A stretch of DNA of 64,000 bases from Albimonas sp963977235 (GCF_963977235.1 NZ_CAXBOD010000015.1:18316-82315), one strand, 5' to 3'. Shown: positions 34,949-44,098, numbered from the stretch's first letter. Program-made: numbers and translations. Notes: generated from the letters alone by a model not told the origin.

Positions 34949-37009
34949 ATGATGAGCCACGAGACCGCCTCCACCGCCGCCGCATCCGTCGCCCTGGACG
35001 CGCCGACGCGCGAGCCCCACGGCCTGCCGCCCTTCGCCGCGGCCACGCCGCAGGCGATCCGCGAGGGCTTCGAGCGGGCGCTGGCCGATCACAAGGCCGA
35101 GATCGCCGCGATCCGCGATTCGGACGCGGCCCCCGACTTCGCCAACACCATCGAGGCGCTTGAGTCCGCGGGCCGCGGTCTGGGCCGGGTGGCGACGGTG
35201 TTCTACACGCTGGCCTCCACCTGCTCGGACGACGGGATCCGGGAGCTGGAGCGCGAGATGGCGCCGGTGATGTCGCGGCACTGGTCGGCCGTCTCGATGG
35301 ATCCCAAGCTCGCCGCGCGGGTCGACGCCGTGCCCGACGCGGGGCTGAGCCCCGAGCAGGCGCGCGTCCTGTTCCTGTGGCGGCAGGGCTACGAGCGCTC
35401 CGGCGCGCGGCTCGACGACGCCGGGCGGGCGCGGCTGGCGGAGATCATGGAGGAGCTCTCGACGCTCGCCACCCGGTTCTCGCAGAACGTTCTGGCCGAC
35501 GAGAGCGCCTGGTTCATGGAGCTGACGGCGGCCGATCTCGACGATCTGCCCGAGAGCCTGGTGGCCTCGGCGGCGCGGGCGGCGAAGGACCGGGGCAAGG
35601 ACGGCCATGTGGTGACGCTGGCGCGGTCCTCGGTCGAGCCCTTCCTGAAGCTGGCGCCGCGGCGCGATCTGCGCGAGCGGGCCTGGCGGGCCTGGGTGTC
35701 GCGCGGAGCCAACGGGGGCGAGACCGACAACCGCGGGATCATCGCGCGCATCGTGGCGCTGCGGATCGAGCGGGCGAACCTGCTGGGCTTTGCGACCTTC
35801 GCCGATTTCAAGCTGGCGCCGGAGATGGCCAAGACCCCGGATGCGGTGCGCGAGCTGCTGATGCGGGTCTGGGGTCCGGCCAGGGCCAGGGCCGAGGCCG
35901 AGGCCGCGCGCCTGGGCGAGGTCGCGGCCGAGGAGGGCGCCAACCCCACGATCGAGGCCTGGGACTGGCGCTACTGGGCCGAGAAGGCCCGGGCCCGCGA
36001 CCATGCGCTGTCGGAGGCGGAGCTGAAGCCCTACTTCCCGCTGTCGGGCATGATCGAGGCCGCGTTCGACTGCGCGGGCCGCCTGTTCGGGCTGGAGTTC
36101 CGCGAGGTCGAGGGCCTGACCCTGCACCATCCCGACGCCCGCGCCTGGGAGGTCAGCCGCGACGGCGAACCGATCGCGCTGTTCGTGGGCGACTATTTCG
36201 CCCGGCCCTCCAAGCGCTCGGGCGCCTGGATGAGCCAGATGGTGGGGCAGGAGGATTTCGATCCCGCCCTTGGCCGTGTGCGTCCGGTGATCCTCAACGT
36301 GATGAACTTCGCGCAGGGGGACGCGGAGACGCTGCTTTCGTTCGACGACGCCGGCACGCTGTTCCATGAGTTCGGGCATGCGCTGCACGGGATGCTGTCG
36401 GAGGTGAAGTATCCCTCCGTGTCGGGGACCTCGGTGGCGCGGGACTTCGTCGAACTGCCCTCGCAGCTCTACGAGCACTGGCTGGAGACGCCGGAGGTGC
36501 TGACCCGCCACGCCCGCCACTACCGGACGCGAGAGCCGATTCCCGCGGCGCTGATGGAGAAGATGCTGGCGGCGCGGAACTTCGGGCAGGGGTTCTCGAC
36601 GGTCGAGTATCTGGCCTCGGCGCTGGTCGATCACGAGATGCACCGGCTGACCTCGGCCGACGGGTTCGAGGCGATGGAGTTCGAGGCCTCGGTGCTCAAG
36701 GGGATCGGGATGCCGGGCGCGATCGTCTCGCGCCATGCGGCCCCGCACTTCCTGCATGTGTTCTCGGGCGACGGCTATTCGGCGGGATACTACAGCTACA
36801 TGTGGTCCGAGGTGATGGACGCCGACGCCTTTGCGGCCTTCGAGGAGGCGGGCGATCCGTTCGATCCGCAGACCGCCAGGCGCCTGGCCGACGAGATCCT
36901 GACGAAGGGCGGCAGCCGCGACCCGATGGAGGAATGGCTGGCCTTCCGGGGGCGCGAGCCGGATCCCGCGGCGATGCTCAAGGGCCGCGGCCTCGACGAC
37001 GGCGCCTGA
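34949..37009 (+). CDS. M3-family oligopeptidase (peptidyl-dipeptidase Dcp / oligopeptidase A type)
   Basis: A 686-residue cytoplasmic zinc metallopeptidase that trims short peptides. The HEFGH zinc motif lies at residues 473-477 (GTLFHEFGHALHGML), with the downstream glutamate and the SGTSVARDFVELPSQLYEHW block. The C-terminal GDGYSAGYYSYMWSEVMDADAF is diagnostic. No signal peptide. CGGGAG precedes tandem ATGs at 34949 and 34952. Closer to Dcp than to thimet-type PepF by these motifs. Confidence 0.92.
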   Translation: MMSHETASTAAASVALDAPTREPHGLPPFAAATPQAIREGFERALADHKAEIAAIRDSDAAPDFANTIEALESAGRGLGRVATVFYTLASTCSDDGIRELEREMAPVMSRHWSAVSMDPKLAARVDAVPDAGLSPEQARVLFLWRQGYERSGARLDDAGRARLAEIMEELSTLATRFSQNVLADESAWFMELTAADLDDLPESLVASAARAAKDRGKDGHVVTLARSSVEPFLKLAPRRDLRERAWRAWVSRGANGGETDNRGIIARIVALRIERANLLGFATFADFKLAPEMAKTPDAVRELLMRVWGPARARAEAEAARLGEVAAEEGANPTIEAWDWRYWAEKARARDHALSEAELKPYFPLSGMIEAAFDCAGRLFGLEFREVEGLTLHHPDARAWEVSRDGEPIALFVGDYFARPSKRSGAWMSQMVGQEDFDPALGRVRPVILNVMNFAQGDAETLLSFDDAGTLFHEFGHALHGMLSEVKYPSVSGTSVARDFVELPSQLYEHWLETPEVLTRHARHYRTREPIPAALMEKMLAARNFGQGFSTVEYLASALVDHEMHRLTSADGFEAMEFEASVLKGIGMPGAIVSRHAAPHFLHVFSGDGYSAGYYSYMWSEVMDADAFAAFEEAGDPFDPQTARRLADEILTKGGSRDPMEEWLAFRGREPDPAAMLKGRGLDDGA

Positions 37010-37125
37010 GGCCGGGCGCCGGGGCCTTTGGCCCTCGCGCCGTTGGGAACGGCAGGCGACGGGGACGGCAGGGCGGGGCGATGGTGACGCGCAGCGGCGC
37101 CGAGGGCCGCCCTGCCGTCCCGCGC

Positions 37126-37740
37126 TCAGGCCGGCTGGTCGAGGATCGCGAAGGGCTCGCGGTCGCCCTGCGCAAAGCGGCGCAGCGCCTGCGGATACAG
37201 GCGATGCTCCTGGCGCAGAACCCTCGCCGCGAGCGTGTCGGCGTCGTCGGAGGGCAGCACCGGAACCACCGCCTGGCCCAGAATCGGCCCGAGATCGAGC
37301 TCTCCCGTCACCTCATGCACCGTGCAGCCATGGATGGCGCAGCCGGCCTCGATCGCGCGGGCATGGGTGTGCAGGCCCGGGAACAGGGGCAGCAGCGAGG
37401 GGTGGATGTTCAGCATCCGTCCCGTGTGGCCCGCCACGAACTCCGGCGTCAGCACCCGCATGAAGCCGGCGAGGCAGATCAGGTCCGGGCGGGCTGCGGC
37501 GAGGGCGGCGTTCAGCTCGGCTTCGAAGGCGTGGCGGTCGCCCTTGTGGGGGCGGTGGTCGACCGCCGACGTGGCGACGCCCCGCGCCGCCGCTTTCGCA
37601 AGGCCGCCCGCGTCGGCGCGGTTCGAGAGGACCAGCGCCGGCTCGCAGGGGTGGTCGGGGTCGGCCATGTCGGCGAGCAGCGCCTCCATGTTCGAGCCGC
37701 CGCCCGAGATCAGGATCGCGACGCGGACCTTGGCGTTCAC
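37126..37740 (-). CDS. purN: phosphoribosylglycinamide formyltransferase
   Basis: Transfers formyl from 10-formyl-THF to GAR in purine synthesis. The 204-residue protein contains LISGGGSNMEALL, LAGFMRVLTPEFV, NIHPSLLPLFPGLHTHARAIEAG with the catalytic Asn-His, and the VHEVTGELDLGPIL block holding the catalytic Asp. Starts at GTG overlapping the purM stop (GTGA), so translation is coupled to purM. Confidence 0.95.
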   Translation of the reverse strand: MNAKVRVAILISGGGSNMEALLADMADPDHPCEPALVLSNRADAGGLAKAAARGVATSAVDHRPHKGDRHAFEAELNAALAAARPDLICLAGFMRVLTPEFVAGHTGRMLNIHPSLLPLFPGLHTHARAIEAGCAIHGCTVHEVTGELDLGPILGQAVVPVLPSDDADTLAARVLRQEHRLYPQALRRFAQGDREPFAILDQPA

Positions 37741-38780
37741 GCCAGCGTCCCGCGGTAGGAGACGCCCTCGCCCTGCGTGACCTCGCCGAGGCGGAAGACC
37801 GTCTCGCCCTCGGCCTCGAGCAGGGCGGAGAGCGCCTCGGCCCGCTTGGGTTCGACCACGATGCACAGGCCGACGCCGCAGTTGAAGACGCGCAGCAGTT
37901 CCGCCTCCTCCAGCCCGCCCGCATCGCGCAGCCAGGCGAAGACCGGCGGCAGCGTCCAGGAGGAGAGGTCGAGCGCGGCGCCCAGGCCCTCGGGCAGGAC
38001 GCGGGGCAGGTTCTCGGTCAGGCCGCCGCCGGTGATGTGCGCGAAGCCGCGCACCCCGCCCGCGCGGAAGGCGGCGAGCGCCGGGCGCACGTAGATGCGG
38101 GTGGGGGTCAGCAGCGCCTCGCCCAGCGTGCCCTCGGAGAAGGGCGAGGGCGCCTCCCAGGTCAGGCCGGCATGATCGGCGACGCGGCGGACCAGCGAGA
38201 AGCCGTTGGAGTGGACGCCGTCGGAGGCCAGCCCCAGGATCACGTCGCCCGGCTGCGCCTCGGTCGGCAGGGTCTGGCCGCGCTCGGCCGCGCCGACGGC
38301 GAAGCCTGCGAGGTCGAAGTCGCCGGCCGCGTACATGCCGGGCATCTCGGCGGTCTCGCCCCCGATCAGGGCGCAGCCGGCGGTGCGGCAGCCCGCGGCG
38401 ATGCCCTCGACCACGCGCGCGGCCTCGTCGACCGAGAGCTTGCCGGTGGCGAAATAGTCGAGGAAGAACAGGGGCTCCGCGCCCTGGCAGATCAGGTCGT
38501 TGACGCACATGGCGACCAGGTCGACGCCCACGCCGTCGAGGTGGCCGGTGTCGATGGCGATGCGCAGCTTGGTGCCCACGCCGTCGGTGGCCGCGACCAG
38601 CACCGGGTCCTGGAAGCCGGCCGCCTTCAGGTCGAAGAGCCCGCCAAAGCCGCCCAGCGCGTCGGCGACGCCGGGGCGGCGGGTGGAGGCGGCCGCGGGG
38701 CCGATGCGCTTGACCAGGTCGTCGCCCGCGTCGATGTCCACGCCCGCGTCGCGGTAGGTGAGGCCGTTGCGGCGGGTCAT
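37737..38780 (-). CDS. purM: phosphoribosylformylglycinamidine cyclo-ligase
   Basis: Closes the imidazole ring to AIR using ATP. The 347-residue protein starts MTRRNGLTYRDAGVDIDAGD and has GVGTKLRIA, MCVNDLICQGAEPLFFLDYFA, GGETAEMPGMY and the late ITGGGLTENLPR block. Forms an operon with purN. Purine genes in the window are thus in two separate groups (purM-purN here; purQ-purS and purC at 13-16 kb). Confidence 0.96.
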   Translation of the reverse strand: MTRRNGLTYRDAGVDIDAGDDLVKRIGPAAASTRRPGVADALGGFGGLFDLKAAGFQDPVLVAATDGVGTKLRIAIDTGHLDGVGVDLVAMCVNDLICQGAEPLFFLDYFATGKLSVDEAARVVEGIAAGCRTAGCALIGGETAEMPGMYAAGDFDLAGFAVGAAERGQTLPTEAQPGDVILGLASDGVHSNGFSLVRRVADHAGLTWEAPSPFSEGTLGEALLTPTRIYVRPALAAFRAGGVRGFAHITGGGLTENLPRVLPEGLGAALDLSSWTLPPVFAWLRDAGGLEEAELLRVFNCGVGLCIVVEPKRAEALSALLEAEGETVFRLGEVTQGEGVSYRGTLA

Positions 38781-38858
38781 GGCGGCTGTCCTCGCATCCC
38801 GTTGGGTTCGCCGCCCGTTTAGCGCGGGCCGGGAGCGGAGGAAAGCCGGTGCGCGGCC

Positions 38859-40166
38859 TCAGGCGGGCAGGGAGGCCGCCTCGCGGAACGCCAGGCAGGC
38901 GTTGACCCCGCCAAAGCCGAAGGCGTTGGAGAGCGCGGCCCGGATCGGGCGGGCGACGGGGCCGTCCGTCGCCAGCGTCCAGCCTCGGGCGGCGGGATCG
39001 GGGGCGGAGAGATTCGCGGCCGGCGGGATCGTCTGGCGGCGCAGGATCTCGACCGTGATCGCGGCCTCAATGGCCCCGGCGGCGCCGAGGAGGTGGCCGG
39101 TGTTGGCCTTGGTGGCGGTGACGGCGAGGTCGCGCCCTCGTCCGGGCAGGGCGGCGGCGAGGGCGGCGAGTTCGGCCGCGTCGCCCACGGGCGTCGAGGT
39201 GGAGTGGGCGTTGACGTAGTCGACTTCGCCCGGCGCGAGGCCGGCCATGGCCATCGCCTTCTCCATCGCCGCGCGCGGTCCGCGGCCGTCGGGGTGGCCC
39301 GCCGTGAGCTGGTAGGCGTCGGCGGCGCCTCCGTGGCCGGCCAGCACCGCGAGCGGCGTCGCGCCGCGGGCGCGGGCGTGGGAGAGGGTCTCGATCACCA
39401 GCGCCGCCGCGCCTTCCGACAGGACGAAGCCGGCCCGGGCCTGGTCGAGGGGGCGGGAGGCCTCCTCGGGGCGGTCGTTGAACTCGGTCGCGAGCGCTCG
39501 GGCCGCGCAGAACCCGCCGATGGAAATGGGGTCGACGCAGGCGTCGGCGCCGCCGACGAGGGCGACGTCGGCCTCGCCCGAGCGGATCAGGCGCATGCCG
39601 TCGGCGATGGCCTGGGCGGAGGCGGCGCAGGCCGTGGTGGGCGCGCCGATAGGGCCCGAGAAGCCGTGGCGGATCGAGATCCAGCCGGCGGCGAGGTTGG
39701 GCAGGAACGAGGGCACCACGAAGGGCGACAGGCGGCGGGGCCCGCGCGCGCGGATCGTGTCCATGGCGTGGGTCATGGCCGGCACGCCGCCGACGCCGGT
39801 TCCCACGATCGTGGCCGTCCGCGAGCGAGGCTCGCCCTCCGTGGGGGCCCAGCCCGCCTGGGCGAGCGCCTGGGAGGCGGCGACAAGCCCGTAGAGGATG
39901 AACAGGTCCATCTTTCGCAGGTCCTTGCCGTCGACGTGGTCGAGCGGGTCGAGCCCGTCGGCCTCGTCGCGTCCGGGAACCAGGCCGGCGATGCGGCAGG
40001 GATAGTCGGAGACGTCGAAGCGGTCGTTGGCCCGGATGCCGCTGCGTCCGGCCATCAGCGCGCGCCAGGTGGCCTCGATCCCCACGCCGAGGGGCGAGAC
40101 GGCGCCGAGGCCGGTCACCACGATGGGATCTCGGGGATCGGGGAGGGTCACGGGGGGAAAGGTCAT
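38859..40166 (-). CDS. second beta-ketoacyl-ACP synthase II (KAS II) paralogue
   Basis: A 435-residue condensing enzyme of the FabF class. The Cys-His-His triad is intact: C180 (PTTACAASAQA), His in VNAHSTSTPVGD and His in ANTGHLLGAAGA. It differs clearly from the housekeeping fabF at 44642, for example HST instead of HGT at the first histidine. The gene is preceded by a MarR-family gene on the same strand, and tandem palindromes overlap its promoter. Likely role is a modified or conditional acyl chain extension (inference). Confidence 0.88.
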   Translation of the reverse strand: MTFPPVTLPDPRDPIVVTGLGAVSPLGVGIEATWRALMAGRSGIRANDRFDVSDYPCRIAGLVPGRDEADGLDPLDHVDGKDLRKMDLFILYGLVAASQALAQAGWAPTEGEPRSRTATIVGTGVGGVPAMTHAMDTIRARGPRRLSPFVVPSFLPNLAAGWISIRHGFSGPIGAPTTACAASAQAIADGMRLIRSGEADVALVGGADACVDPISIGGFCAARALATEFNDRPEEASRPLDQARAGFVLSEGAAALVIETLSHARARGATPLAVLAGHGGAADAYQLTAGHPDGRGPRAAMEKAMAMAGLAPGEVDYVNAHSTSTPVGDAAELAALAAALPGRGRDLAVTATKANTGHLLGAAGAIEAAITVEILRRQTIPPAANLSAPDPAARGWTLATDGPVARPIRAALSNAFGFGGVNACLAFREAASLPA

Positions 40167-40179
40167 GGCGGCCTCGCTG

Positions 40180-40205
40180 GTGCAGATGCACTGTGTATAT
40201 GCACA
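40180..40205. promoter_or_regulatory. tandem palindromes, candidate MarR operator
   Basis: Two adjacent dyads: GTGCA-GA-TGCAC (40180-40191, perfect) and TGTGTATATGCACA (40192-40205, one mismatched pair). They cover the -10 region of the KAS promoter and lie between the MarR gene and its presumed target. Assignment to the adjacent MarR protein is inference. Confidence 0.55.
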
Positions 40206-40222
40206 ACGCTAGGCGCAGGCAA
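40194..40222 (-). promoter_or_regulatory. promoter of the KAS II paralogue
   Basis: On the minus strand: TTGCCT (40222-40217), 17-bp spacer, TATACA (40199-40194), 28 bases before the ATG. The -10 element lies inside the second palindrome. Confidence 0.6.
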
Positions 40223-40323
40223 GGCGCGGAGCGATGAAAGGGGGTCACATCGGCGCCAGCCGATGGCGGCCGAGGGGGGCTCGATGCCCCCTGAGGACGC
40301 CACCTGGTACGGGGGCGGAGGCG

Positions 40324-40740
40324 TCAGGCGCGGGTGAGCAGGCCCAGCATGTGGAGGAAGGCGTCGGGGTCGGTGTCGTCGAGCCGGCCGCGGATTTCGG
40401 CCTGGGCCTCCCGCCAGACGGGCATCAGGCGGTCGAGCAGGGCCTCGCCCTCCGGCGTCAGGGCGCAGCGGCGGGCGTTGCCCACGCCGCCGGCGTCCTT
40501 GCGCGCCAGACCCCTGCGCTCGAGCAGGTCGAGATTGCGCGACAGGGTGGTGCGGTCCATCGCAATGCGCTCGGCGTGTTCGGAGAGGGTTCGGTCGGCC
40601 TTCTCGCGGATCGAGCCCATCACCGAGAACTGCGCCAGCGTGACGCCATGCTCGCGCAGCCGGGCGTCGTAGCGCCGGGTCAGGGCGCGGGCCGCGCGGA
40701 TGGTCGACAGGACCAGGCAGGTGGAGAGTTCGGAGGCCAT
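40324..40740 (-). CDS. MarR-family transcriptional regulator
   Basis: A 138-residue winged-helix protein. Helices match the family: TLAQFSVMGSIREKADRTLSEHAERIAMDRTTLSRNLDLLERRGL forms the recognition region, with the DAGGVGNARRCALTPEG wing. It lies directly upstream of the KAS gene on the same strand, leaving 157 bases that hold the tandem palindromes and promoter. Likely represses that gene in response to a small ligand (inference). Confidence 0.9.
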   Translation of the reverse strand: MASELSTCLVLSTIRAARALTRRYDARLREHGVTLAQFSVMGSIREKADRTLSEHAERIAMDRTTLSRNLDLLERRGLARKDAGGVGNARRCALTPEGEALLDRLMPVWREAQAEIRGRLDDTDPDAFLHMLGLLTRA

Positions 40741-40869
40741 GATCCGGGCTAGCGCCGGGGAGCCGGAGGATCAAGGGCTTCCGAGCGCGCGCGGTCGTCG
40801 AGCCGCGAGGACCCGGCAGGCCGTGCGGCGCCCGGTGGCGCGCGGGACGCCAGGGGGGCGCAACAGGAA

Positions 40870-40899
40870 AGCGCCCGCGACGTGTCCGCCGCGGGCGCT
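40870..40899 (-). terminator. terminator after rplI
   Basis: A 10-bp stem (AGCGCCCGCG / CGCGGGCGCT) with a ten-base loop, followed on the minus strand by TTCCTGTT. It lies 31 bases after the rplI stop. Confidence 0.65.
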
Positions 40900-40930
40900 C
40901 GGGGGATTCGGCTGCGACCGGATCCGGGGT

Positions 40931-41536
40931 TCAGAGACGCTCGTCGTCGTCCGAGCCGCGGGGATCGGAGAGCAGGCCTTCGCCGTCCTCGTCTTCCTCG
41001 AACAGCTCCTGGATGTCGAACTCGGCGGCCGCTTCCTCTTCGGCGCGGGCCTCCTGGATCGACTTGCCGGTGGCCTGAAGCTCCGCTTCCTCGTTCGAGC
41101 GCGCGACGTTGATCGCCACGGTCGCCGAGACCTCCGGGTGGAGGATGATGCGGATCTCGTGCAGCCCGAGCTCCTTGACCGGCTTGTCGAGGTTCACCTG
41201 GCGGCGATCCACGGTGAAGCCGTTCTCGGTGGCGGCCTCGGCGACGTCACGGGTGGTGACGGAGCCGTAGAGCGCGCCCATCTCGGACGCCGAGCGGATG
41301 ATGACGAAGGACTGACCGTCGAGCTTGGCGGCGACGGCCTCGGCCTCCTTCTTGAGCTCGAGGTTGCGGACCTCGAGCTGGGCGCGCTGGGCCTCGAACT
41401 GGGCCATGTTGGCCTTCGTCGCCCGCAGGGCCTTGCCCTGGGCGAGAAGGAAGTTGCGGCCGTAGCCGGGCTTCACGGAGACGACGTCTCCCATCTGGCC
41501 CAGCTTTTCGACGCGCTCGAGAAGAACCACTTCCAT
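40931..41536 (-). CDS. rplI: 50S ribosomal protein L9
   Basis: Binds 23S rRNA at the base of the L1 stalk. It starts MEVVLLERVEKLGQMGDVVSVKPGYGRNFLLAQGKAL, the L9 N-domain signature. The 201-residue length exceeds the usual ~150 by an acidic, probably disordered tail (EEEAAAEFDIQELFEEDED region), a trait I associate with Rhodobacterales. Third gene of rpsF-rpsR-rplI, 11 bases after rpsR. Confidence 0.97.
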   Translation of the reverse strand: MEVVLLERVEKLGQMGDVVSVKPGYGRNFLLAQGKALRATKANMAQFEAQRAQLEVRNLELKKEAEAVAAKLDGQSFVIIRSASEMGALYGSVTTRDVAEAATENGFTVDRRQVNLDKPVKELGLHEIRIILHPEVSATVAINVARSNEEAELQATGKSIQEARAEEEAAAEFDIQELFEEDEDGEGLLSDPRGSDDDERL

Positions 41537-41547
41537 CGGTCTGCTCC

Positions 41548-41775
41548 TCAGTTGATCGCGTAGGGCAGCAGGGCGAGGAAGCGCGAACGCTTGATGGCCT
41601 TGGCCAGCTCACGCTGCTTCTTCGCCGAGACGGCGGTGATGCGGGAGGGGACGATCTTGCCGCGCTCGGAGATGTAGCGCTGCAGGAGCTTCACGTCCTT
41701 GTAGTCGATCTTCGGCGCGTTCTCGCCGGAGAACGGGCAGGTCTTGCGACGGCGGAAAAAGGGCTTGCGAGCCAT
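41548..41775 (-). CDS. rpsR: 30S ribosomal protein S18
   Basis: A 75-residue basic protein of the small-subunit platform, partner of S6. Contains PFSGENAPKIDYKDVKLLQRYISERGKIVPSRITAVSAKKQRELAKAIKRSRFLALLPY in spirit and order; the KIDYKD and RYISERGKI blocks are diagnostic. GAAAGGAGA precedes the ATG. Sits between rpsF and rplI with short gaps. Confidence 0.97.
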   Translation of the reverse strand: MARKPFFRRRKTCPFSGENAPKIDYKDVKLLQRYISERGKIVPSRITAVSAKKQRELAKAIKRSRFLALLPYAIN

Positions 41776-41796
41776 GGGTCAGTCTCCTTTCTTCGC

Positions 41797-42186
41797 TCAG
41801 TCGCGACGCGGGCCGCGGGGACCACGGTCACGGCCGCCACGGCCGCCGCGGTCGTCGCGGGAATTCTTCGCCTGCAGCACGGCCGAGGGGCCTTCCTCGA
41901 GCGCATCGACCTTCACGGTCAGCACGCGCAGGACGTCGTCGTGGAGGCGCATCAGGCGCTCCATCTCCATGACCGCGGCCGAGGGGCTGTCGGTCTTGAG
42001 ATAGGCGTAGTGGCCCTTGCGGTTCTTGTTGATCTTGTAGGCGAGAGTCCGCACGCCCCAGTACTCGGAGCCCTGGACGTCGCCGCCGTTGTCCTTGAGA
42101 ACCTGGCCGAAGTGCTCGATCAGCCCCTCGGCCTGCGCGTTGGACAGGTCCTGACGCGCGATGAAGACGTGCTCGTAGAGCGCCAT
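41797..42186 (-). CDS. rpsF: 30S ribosomal protein S6
   Basis: A 129-residue protein of the 30S platform. Core blocks are YEHVFIARQDLS, WGVRTLAYKINKNRKGHYAYL and MRLHDDVLRVLTVKV, with an Arg/Gly/Asp-rich tail (GGRGGRDRGPRG). Start ATG 42186 is chosen since AAGGA lies seven bases upstream; an ATG 18 bases further out adds MMKDDQ without homology. First gene of the operon; divergent from fabD. Confidence 0.95.
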   Translation of the reverse strand: MALYEHVFIARQDLSNAQAEGLIEHFGQVLKDNGGDVQGSEYWGVRTLAYKINKNRKGHYAYLKTDSPSAAVMEMERLMRLHDDVLRVLTVKVDALEEGPSAVLQAKNSRDDRGGRGGRDRGPRGPRRD

Positions 42187-42416
42187 CTGGTCATCCTTCA
42201 TCATGTCGACGCTTCAAAACGCGGGGGCGAAGCCTTCCGAAGCCCGCATACGAGAGGCGCGACGGCAACCGTTTTCGGAAGGAAGCGGGCGTATGGCCGA
42301 TTTCGCGGCGAAACGCAAGGGCCGCGCCTGCGCGGAGGCCCCGGCGGCCCGCGCCGGTTGCGGCGCGGGGGAGGGGAGGCTAGAGCGGAGCCGAGGCAGT
42401 TAAGGGAGGATCTCGC

Positions 42417-43361
42417 GTGCGCGCATTCGTGTTCCCGGGACAGGGCGCCCAGGCGGTGGGCATGGGCAAGGCCCTGGCGGAGGCCTATCCGGCCGCGGCG
42501 GCCGTGTTCGAGGAGGTCGACGACGCGCTGGGCGAGAAGCTGAGCGCAATGATCTGGGAGGGGCCGGCCGAGGCGCTGACCCTGACCGCCAACACCCAGC
42601 CGGCGCTGTTCGCGACCTCGATCGCGGCGATGCGGGCGCTGGAGGCCGAGGGCGTGACCATCGCCGACGCGGCCTTCGTGGCGGGACACTCGCTGGGCGA
42701 GTACTCGGCGCTGTGCGCCGCGGGCGCGCTGGAGGTGGGGGCGGCCGCGAAGCTTCTGCGCCTGCGCGGCGAGGCGATGCAGGCGGCCTGCGCGCCGGGC
42801 GTCGGCGCGATGGCGGCGATCCTGGGCCTGGGGCTTGAGGCCGCGCAGAAGGCCGCCGCCGAGGGCGCCCAGGGCGAAGTCTGCGAGGCGGCCAACGACA
42901 ACGAGCCCACGCAGGTGGTGATCTCGGGTCACAAGGGCGCGGTCGAGCGGGCGATCGAGGCGGCCAAGGCGCTTGGCGCCAAGCGCGGCATGCTGCTGCC
43001 GGTGAGCGCGCCGTTCCATTGCGCGCTGATGCAGCCGGCCGCCGACAAGATGGCCGAGGCGCTGGCTGGCGTGGAGATCAAGGCGCCGGCCGTGCCCGTG
43101 GTCTCGAACGTGAAGGCCGAGGGTGTTTCGGACCCCGACGAGATCCGGAAACTGCTGGTGGCGCAGGTGACCGGCGCGGTGCGCTGGCGCGAGGACGTGC
43201 TGTGGATGCAGTCCCAGGGCGTGACCGAGCTGGTCGAGATCGGCGCGGGCAAGGTGCTGTGCGGGCTCGCGCGGCGCATCGACAAGGGGCTGGCCGCGAA
43301 GGCCGTGAACGGTCCCGAGGACGCGAAGGCCGTGGCGGCCGCGATCAAGGGAGACGCCTGA
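42417..43361 (+). CDS. fabD: malonyl-CoA:ACP transacylase
   Basis: Loads malonyl onto acyl carrier protein for fatty acid synthesis. The 314-residue protein starts MRAFVFPGQGAQAVGMG and has nucleophile S92 in VAGHSLGEYSAL and the PVSAPFHCALM histidine region. Starts at GTG with GGGAGGA seven bases before. First of fabD-fabG-acpP-fabF-mltG; its stop overlaps the fabG start by one base. Confidence 0.96.
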   Translation: MRAFVFPGQGAQAVGMGKALAEAYPAAAAVFEEVDDALGEKLSAMIWEGPAEALTLTANTQPALFATSIAAMRALEAEGVTIADAAFVAGHSLGEYSALCAAGALEVGAAAKLLRLRGEAMQAACAPGVGAMAAILGLGLEAAQKAAAEGAQGEVCEAANDNEPTQVVISGHKGAVERAIEAAKALGAKRGMLLPVSAPFHCALMQPAADKMAEALAGVEIKAPAVPVVSNVKAEGVSDPDEIRKLLVAQVTGAVRWREDVLWMQSQGVTELVEIGAGKVLCGLARRIDKGLAAKAVNGPEDAKAVAAAIKGDA

Positions 43362-44098
43362 TGTTCGATCTGACCGGCAAGCGGGCGCTGGTGACCGGCG
43401 CCTCGGGCGGCATCGGCGGCGAGGTTGCGCGCGCGATGCACGCGCAGGGCGCGACGGTCGCGCTGTCTGGCACCCGCACCGAGCCGTTGGAAGCGCTGGC
43501 CGCGGAGCTGGGCGAGCGGGCGTTCGTGACGCCCTGCAACCTCGGCGACGCGGCCGCGGTCGAGGCGCTGCCCAAGACCGCCGCAGAGGCGATGGGCGGG
43601 GTGGACGTGCTGGTGAACAACGCCGGCGTCACCCGCGACCAGCTGTTCATGCGCATGTCCGACGAGGATTTCGAGACGGTCCTGCAGATCAACCTGATGG
43701 CGGCGTTCCGCCTCTCGCGCGGGGTGCTGCGCGGGATGATGAAGGCGCGTTGGGGGCGGATCATCTCGGTCACCTCGATCGTGGGCGTGACGGGCAACCC
43801 GGGGCAGGGGAACTACGCCGCCTCGAAGGCCGGGCTGATCGGCATGTCCAAGAGCCTTGCGGGCGAGGTCGCGGGGCGCGGCATCACCGTGAACTGCATC
43901 GCGCCGGGCTTCATCGAGACCGCGATGACCCAGAAGCTGGCCGATGCGCAGAAGGAGAAGCTGCTGGCGGGCATCCCGGCCGGGCGCATGGGCTCGGCGC
44001 AGGAGATCGCGGCGGCCGCGGTCTATCTCGCCTCGAGCGAGGCGGGCTACACCACCGGCGCGACCTTGCATGTCAACGGCGGCATGGCGATGATCTGA
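43361..44098 (+). CDS. fabG: 3-oxoacyl-ACP reductase
   Basis: NADPH-dependent reduction of 3-oxoacyl-ACP. The 245-residue SDR enzyme has TGASGGIG for cofactor, NNAG, and catalytic S139, Y152 and K156 in the VTSIVG and NYAASKAG segments. Ends in the standard GATLHVNGGMAMI. Coupled to fabD (TGATG). The region before acpP contains a separate promoter candidate. Confidence 0.96.
   Translation: MFDLTGKRALVTGASGGIGGEVARAMHAQGATVALSGTRTEPLEALAAELGERAFVTPCNLGDAAAVEALPKTAAEAMGGVDVLVNNAGVTRDQLFMRMSDEDFETVLQINLMAAFRLSRGVLRGMMKARWGRIISVTSIVGVTGNPGQGNYAASKAGLIGMSKSLAGEVAGRGITVNCIAPGFIETAMTQKLADAQKEKLLAGIPAGRMGSAQEIAAAAVYLASSEAGYTTGATLHVNGGMAMI

Noticed and set aside
42230..42296. Interleaved repeats CCTTCCG/CGGAAGG and CATACG/CGTATG between rpsF and fabD
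   Set aside because: The arms cross rather than nest, so they do not form one simple hairpin; possible operator halves, but not enough to assign.
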